Part shown: positions 15,642 through 18,990 of the stretch, in pieces
Numbering within the stretch: position 1 is the first letter of the stretch
Layout of the letters: each line of letters opens with the position of its first letter
NCBI GenBank assembly: GCA_002771355.1
Contig: PCSU01000004.1
Coordinates: 1 to 18,990 of the forward strand
Direction of reading: 5' to 3'
Source: a candidate division WWE3 bacterium CG22_combo_CG10-13_8_21_14_all_39_12
Lineage (GTDB): Bacteria; Patescibacteriota; 4484-211; GCA-002791395
DNA length: 18,990 nt
Made by a program: the position numbers and the translations under genes
The notes under the pieces: generated by a model
Seen by the model: the letters and a program-made list of their open reading frames with translations, nothing else
Databases searched by the model: none
Told to the model about the DNA's origin: nothing

Positions 15642-15992
15642 CTAATTTGATTTTATCTCGGAAACAACAGTATCTTCAATCCGTGACATAGCAGACCGAT
15701 GCTCAGTGGTATCGTCTTCATAACCTACCAAATGTAAAACGCCATGCGCAGTTACACGGGCTAGCTCCTGTTCATAGGTAACACCATAATCTAGGGCATT
15801 ACGTTTTACTTCGTCTACGTTAATAACGATCTCTCCAATGAGCTCAGAATTTGTATGTTTATCCTGCATAGGGAATGAAATTACATCCGTTGTATCCTCT
15901 TTACCAAACACCTTTGTGTTTAGTTCAATCATGTTCTGATCATGTGTCAACACAAAACTGACACGCGATACATTATGCCGATTGTTTTTCAT
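15642..15992 (-). CDS. ybeY: Endoribonuclease YbeY with Asp as third metal ligand
   Basis: A 116-residue metal-dependent ribonuclease of 16S rRNA 3'-end maturation and ribosome quality control. Typical blocks: LNTKVFGKEDTTDVISFPM and IGEIVINVDEVKRNA. The metal motif is HGVLHLVGYED, with His83 and His87 in place, but the third ligand position (93), His in the standard HxxxHxxxxxH motif, is Asp. Asp is an accepted third ligand in some zinc proteases with a similar motif, so activity may be kept. The protein is shorter than E. coli YbeY (155) at the N-terminus. The ATG is 20 nt inside the rpsU gene, so it is coupled to it; a slightly later start is possible. Confidence 0.9.
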   Translation of the reverse strand: MKNNRHNVSRVSFVLTHDQNMIELNTKVFGKEDTTDVISFPMQDKHTNSELIGEIVINVDEVKRNALDYGVTYEQELARVTAHGVLHLVGYEDDTTEHRSAMSRIEDTVVSEIKSN

Positions 15993-16302
15993 ACTGACGA
16001 ATTTGGTTTATTCTTTCCTTTTCTTCACGTTGTCTTCGTTTACTAGGTTTTTCAAAATACTGATTCTCTTTTACCTGATTGATAACATCAGCTTTGGTAA
16101 CCTCATAATTAAACCTACGAAGCATCTGGTCGACAGATTCTCCCTGCCTGACAGCAACTCTCACGTGAACGGGATGATTGGCAGAATTACTATCGTCGAC
16201 ATCCTGCATATCAGACTCAACAGTTTTTAAAAACTGTGGGGATCCCGCATCATCTGAAGGATTTGTTTTTGTATTGGTTATATTTCTTGTTGGTTTTGGC
16301 AC
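15973..16302 (-). CDS. rpsU: Small ribosomal subunit protein bS21 with N-terminal extension
   Basis: A 109-residue protein. Residues about 48-109 are bS21: VRVAVRQGESVDQMLRRFN, then FEKPSKRRQREEKERINQ, a basic helix that binds 16S rRNA near the anti-Shine-Dalgarno. The first ~45 residues (Thr/Asn/Asp/Ser-rich) are not part of the usual 55-70-residue family and look disordered. The frame can start at a GTG at 16309-16311, but that codon overlaps the strong Shine-Dalgarno GGAGG (16311-16315); the next in-frame GTG (16300-16302), 8 nt after it, is the likely start, giving a protein beginning MPKPTRN. First gene of the rpsU-ybeY-dgkA-pth run. Confidence 0.92.
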   Translation of the reverse strand: MPKPTRNITNTKTNPSDDAGSPQFLKTVESDMQDVDDSNSANHPVHVRVAVRQGESVDQMLRRFNYEVTKADVINQVKENQYFEKPSKRRQREEKERINQIRQYEKQSA

Positions 16303-16310
16303 ATCAAACA

Positions 16311-16315
16311 CCTCC
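16311..16315 (-). promoter_or_regulatory. Shine-Dalgarno deciding the rpsU start
   Basis: GGAGG on the coding strand, 8 nt before GTG 16300-16302 and overlapping the upstream GTG, which rules the latter out. One of only two strong Shine-Dalgarno sequences I see in the window (the other precedes ssb). Confidence 0.75.
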
Positions 16316-16341
16316 TACTTTGTGCTCTGTATGGGCAAAAA

Positions 16342-16370
16342 TTGCGCACACTGTCAGCAGACATTATAAC
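16342..16370 (+). promoter_or_regulatory. Plus-strand promoter for the structured region/topA
   Basis: TTGCGC (16342-16347), 17-bp spacer, TATAAC (16365-16370). The -10 matches 5/6 and the -35 3/6. The predicted start is near 16377, just before the first helix of the structured region. It shares the TTATAA core with the minus-strand rpsU -10, so the two promoters probably exclude each other. Confidence 0.45.
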
Positions 16371-16391
16371 GTGATAAGCTCAATGTCGCAA
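16363..16391 (-). promoter_or_regulatory. rpsU promoter
   Basis: Coding strand: TTGCGA (16386-16391), 17-bp spacer, TATAAT (16363-16368). The -10 is perfect and the -35 matches 4/6. The start site would be near 16356, giving a leader of about 54 nt that contains the Shine-Dalgarno. Its -10 overlaps that of a plus-strand promoter. Confidence 0.65.
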
Positions 16392-16700
16392 GGGGCGAAG
16401 TCGCCTCGTCGGCGACTGAGCGGAAGTGCCAAGTAAGGCACTTCCCGGATGGTTTCAGTGGCTTGAGAGAAAGCACGGTTGATATAACGTAAACCCTCTT
16501 CATATAAACCTATGACTAACTTAAACCTACCTGCATTGAAGGAGACCCTTTGAAGTTGTCATCATATGTCGATTTGTCGTACCGATAGGTACGTGTGGGA
16601 CAACTATAGACCCTCCCTATTGGTAGCTTACAAGCTAGTCATAATAGTGGGGTTTTGACAATCCCACTAGAATAAGAGAGACTTGGATCGGAAAACACAT
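16377..16700 (+). ncRNA. Candidate structured RNA (independent ncRNA or topA leader), family unknown
   Basis: Most of the 411 nt between rpsU and topA. No reading frame here looks like a gene. Local GC is high at 16385-16465 in an AT-rich genome, and helices are dense: AGTCGCC/GGCGACT (16399-16405, 16411-16417); GGAAGTGCC/GGCACTTCC (16422-16430, 16437-16445), 9 perfect pairs; GTG(G)CTT/AAGCAC (16458-16464, 16471-16476); AGTTGTC/GACAACT (16554-16560, 16599-16605) enclosing CGTACC/GGTACG (16578-16593); a long-range TATGACTA/TAGTCATA (16511-16518, 16636-16643); and TAGTGGG/CCCACTA (16645-16651, 16663-16669). The last competes with CCCTATT/AATAG(T)GGG (16615-16621, 16643-16651). I tried RNase P, tmRNA, SRP, 6S and T-box signatures and found no match. 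It reads in the topA direction and has a promoter-like start. The strand is inferred. Confidence 0.5.
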
Positions 16701-16713
16701 AACATATAACCTC

Positions 16714-18831
16714 ATGGCTGCTACAAAAAAAGGATCTACAACTAAAAAGGCAAAGAAAGCCACTGCAAAAAAAACGGTAACGGTAAAAAATCTTGTTATT
16801 GTTGAGTCTCCTTCAAAAACGGCTTCGATCGGAAAATACCTTGGGGCAGATTACTTTGTTACAAGTTCAAAAGGACATATTATCGACCTCCCTAAAAGTG
16901 ACCTTGGAATTGACACTGAGCACAATTACAAACCCGAATATACTGCTATGCGTGGAAAGAAAAAGGTCATCGATGAACTCAGAAAAGATGCAAAACATGC
17001 TCAAATGATTTACCTAGCAACTGACCTTGATCGAGAAGGAGAAGCAATTGGATGGCATATTGCAAGTGCACTTGGAGGGTTAGATGATAACGGTAAACTC
17101 AAAAAAGATGCCCCTATAAAACGTGTAGTTTTTTCAGAAATAACAAAAGACGCAATCCTTGAGGCGTTTAAAAACCCTCGGGAACTCAACTACAATTTGA
17201 TTGATGCATACCAAGCACGAAGGGTACTTGATCGCCTTGTAGGATATAAACTAAGTCCACTTCTGTGGAGAAAAATCCAGTACGGCCTGTCTGCAGGAAG
17301 AGTACAATCGGTAGCGGTTAGGCTTATTGTTGAGCGTGAAAACGAACGAAAAGCATTTACTCAAACTCCATATTATCGGATTACTGCGCAACTCAAACAT
17401 GAAAATATTGACTTTACCGCCGATCTTACTCATATAGATGATATTAAAATTGAGGAAAAAGAAAGTATTACTCTGTTTGCCGGTGATTATTCCTACTCAA
17501 AAACAACACTCGATACACCTGAAAAGGCAAAGGTTCACCTTCTGGCATTGAAAACAACTGACCTTACTGTACAAAGTGTTGAAAGCAAAGCAAGTAAAAA
17601 ATCCCCTTCTGCTCCATTTACCACAGCGTCACTACAACGTGCGGCTCAAACGTTTTTGTACATGACTGCCAAATCAACGATGCGAAATGCTCAACGACTT
17701 TATGAGGAAGGACACATCTCATATCACCGCACTGATTCCACCAACCTTTCAGAAGCTTTTGTCACTCAAGCCAGGGATTATATTAAAAAAACATATGGCG
17801 ACAAATACATACCCGCTAAACCTATTGAATACACCGACAAGAAAAAACGATCTCAAGAAGCACACGAAGCAATCCGACCCACACATATTGAAGACTGGGA
17901 GCAAACTAAAAAAAGCATTGCTATCCATCTTGGTGAAAAAGAAGCCAATTTATATGATCTTATTACTCGTCGTGCACTCGCATCACAGGCAACACAAGCA
18001 CAGTATCACAACACTACGATTATTCTTACCGCTAAGCCTAATGATCACACATATACATTTAGAGCTCGTGGATCCGTAATTGCATTTGATGGATTTTTGG
18101 CAATAACTCTTTCTATGGGTGAAGATTCAATTCTTCCACAACTTACAGAAGGACAAAAGATTACTCCAACTTCATACGAGCTAAGCGACCACGAAACGTC
18201 TCCTCCACCTCGATATTCAGAAGCTTCACTTATACATGCACTTGAGGAACACGAGATTGGCAGACCAAGCACCTATGCGCCAATCATTGACACTATTCAA
18301 AATCGTCAGTATGTCATAAAAGAAAAAAACGCTTTTGTACCGGAAGATATTGGATTTGCGGTGACCAAGCTTTTGGTTGAGCACTTCCCGAGGGTGACTG
18401 ATTTAGATTTTACTGCTGACATGGAACAACAAATGGATGATATTGTTGATGGTGACAGAGAATGGGAAAAGATCATTGATGATTTTTACAAACCGTTCGA
18501 AGTAAAACTCGAACAAGCCGAGAAAGAAATTGAGCGCGATGATTATAAGGTATTAGAAAATCTTGACGAAAAATGTCCTGATTGTGGTAAACACATTCAA
18601 ATGAAGTTGGGTAGATATGGAAAATTTTACTCATGTTCTGGGTTTCCTGATTGCAAATACGCAAGACCCTTTGTTGAAAAAATTGGAATGAATTGCCCCG
18701 CCTGTAAAAATGGAGATGTAATTGTTAGAAGAACACGGTTTGGGAAAAAGTTTTTTGGATGTACGAATTACCCTGATTGTGATTGGGCAGAGTGGAAAGA
18801 TCCACGCAGAGAAAAAGAAGACGACGAATAA
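16714..18831 (+). CDS. topA: DNA topoisomerase I (type IA)
   Basis: A 705-residue enzyme that relaxes negative supercoils. A Lys/Thr/Ala-rich basic leader (1-~25) precedes the Toprim domain: Glu31 in VIVESPSK and the DxD motif TDLDREGE (Asp104, Asp106). The type IA core follows, with QARRVLDRLVGYKLSPLLWR and GLSAGRVQSVAVRLIVERE. The active-site tyrosine is Tyr337 in ISYHRTDSTNL (the family usually has YMRTDS). EASLIHALEEHEIGRPSTYA belongs to the later core. Two C-terminal C4 zinc ribbons begin at Cys621/Cys624 and Cys661/Cys664, each with the GRYGKFYSCSGFPDC-type pattern, followed by an acidic tail. There is no Shine-Dalgarno; AT-rich TATAAC (16705-16710) and CATAAC (16698-16703) lie just before the ATG. 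It may instead be read from the structured leader. Confidence 0.97.
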   Translation: MAATKKGSTTKKAKKATAKKTVTVKNLVIVESPSKTASIGKYLGADYFVTSSKGHIIDLPKSDLGIDTEHNYKPEYTAMRGKKKVIDELRKDAKHAQMIYLATDLDREGEAIGWHIASALGGLDDNGKLKKDAPIKRVVFSEITKDAILEAFKNPRELNYNLIDAYQARRVLDRLVGYKLSPLLWRKIQYGLSAGRVQSVAVRLIVERENERKAFTQTPYYRITAQLKHENIDFTADLTHIDDIKIEEKESITLFAGDYSYSKTTLDTPEKAKVHLLALKTTDLTVQSVESKASKKSPSAPFTTASLQRAAQTFLYMTAKSTMRNAQRLYEEGHISYHRTDSTNLSEAFVTQARDYIKKTYGDKYIPAKPIEYTDKKKRSQEAHEAIRPTHIEDWEQTKKSIAIHLGEKEANLYDLITRRALASQATQAQYHNTTIILTAKPNDHTYTFRARGSVIAFDGFLAITLSMGEDSILPQLTEGQKITPTSYELSDHETSPPPRYSEASLIHALEEHEIGRPSTYAPIIDTIQNRQYVIKEKNAFVPEDIGFAVTKLLVEHFPRVTDLDFTADMEQQMDDIVDGDREWEKIIDDFYKPFEVKLEQAEKEIERDDYKVLENLDEKCPDCGKHIQMKLGRYGKFYSCSGFPDCKYARPFVEKIGMNCPACKNGDVIVRRTRFGKKFFGCTNYPDCDWAEWKDPRREKEDDE

Positions 18832-18871
18832 CATTGGAATGTTACCCCACGTATTACCAGAATAAAACGTC

Positions 18872-18892
18872 ATGCTGAATTTATTTCAGCAT
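18872..18892 (-). terminator. Hairpin after topA, weak terminator for minus-strand transcription
   Basis: ATGCTGAA / TTCAGCAT, 8 perfect pairs with a 5-nt loop. On the plus strand no T-run follows, so it is a poor topA terminator. On the minus strand, 4 nt after the stem comes TTTTATT, so it could end a transcript entering from the right. Confidence 0.3.
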
Positions 18893-18911
18893 CCCCACAC
18901 AAAAACAAAGT

Positions 18912-18971
18912 GAAGTACTCCCCGCAGTGCGCTAGTTTGGGTAAAATCTAGACTTCTACGGGGCTTCTTTT
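18912..18971 (+). other. Candidate H-type pseudoknot or terminator downstream of topA
   Basis: Two crossing helices: GAAGT (18912-18916) with ACTTC (18952-18956), and CCCCG (18920-18924) with CGGGG (18959-18963), with CTAG/CTAG arms (18932-18935, 18948-18951) in between. CGGGG continues CTTC then TTTT (18968-18971), so CCCCG/CGGGG plus GAAG/CTTC with the T-run could alternatively be an intrinsic terminator for topA. The window ends 19 nt later, so the context is cut. Confidence 0.35.
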
Positions 18972-18978
18972 GCTCCGC

Positions 18979-18990
18979 TACTCATGAGTA
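18979..18990. repeat. 12-bp perfect palindrome at the window edge
   Basis: TACTCATGAGTA is its own reverse complement. It is the last 12 bases of the window, so it could be part of a longer site. Role unknown; chance is possible. Confidence 0.3.

Noticed and set aside
16655..16683. TTGACA at 16655-16660 as -35 of a topA promoter
   Set aside because: The hexamer is perfect but the position 17 bp further has GAGACT, a poor -10, and the TTGACA lies in the loop of a strong hairpin. It may still contribute, but I do not call it.
16377..16700. RNase P RNA in the rpsU-topA gap
   Set aside because: Length, the AAGCTC...TGTCGC start and a GTAAACCC stretch (16489-16496) recall rnpB, but the GAGGAAAGTCC core, the AGATGAATG-type segment and the 3' ACAGAA...GGCTTA block are missing, and no P1 3' partner is visible.
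16377..16700. tmRNA or SRP RNA in the same gap
   Set aside because: No tRNA-like ends, T-loop or tag frame ending in Ala-Ala-stop, and no SRP GGAAG-type S-domain motif could be found on either strand.

Overview
The window looks like chromosomal core-genome sequence from an AT-rich, small-genome bacterium, most likely a member of the Candidate Phyla Radiation (Patescibacteria; Microgenomates/Dojkabacteria-like). This is an inference from gene style: compact ribosomal proteins, a PaaX-like regulator next to housekeeping genes, a DnaX without its zinc module, a shortened Pth, and a pair of secreted WxL/DUF916-like proteins. UGA is a real stop here (it ends the GlmL-like and dgkA genes inside ATGA overlaps), so the UGA=Gly code of Gracilibacteria/Absconditabacteria is excluded. 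I see no tRNA, rRNA, insertion sequence, prophage or CRISPR array.

Layout. (1) 56-9809, minus strand: a long co-directional run starting with rpsF-ssb-rpsR, then a GlmL/MutL-like plus KOW-like pair of unknown function, an S41 (CtpA) protease, an HtrA protease, an O-antigen-ligase/Wzy-like membrane protein with TPRs, and a tightly coupled secreted pair (WxL-like protein, then a DUF916-like protein whose C-terminal membrane anchor is out of frame). This half is mostly cell-envelope biology. (2) 9919-12260, plus strand: a PaaX-like regulator and cysS. (3) 12273-16302, minus strand: rpsU-ybeY-dgkA-pth-dnaX-ebfC-recR, an information-processing run ending in the classical dnaX-ebfC-recR trio. (4) 16303-16713: 411 nt without a gene, holding overlapping divergent promoters and a locally GC-rich, multi-helix region. 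(5) 16714-18831: topA, followed by a short structured tail at the window edge.

The most interesting signals are the structured RNA-like region upstream of topA, which I could not match to any RNA family I know; a recurring promoter arrangement in which the -10 box ends only 6-11 nt before the start codon, implying leaderless mRNAs; a perfect-consensus rpsR promoter bracketed by an inverted repeat; the GlmL-like/KOW-like pair with no mutase nearby; and the one-base frame break that removes the anchor of the DUF916-like protein.
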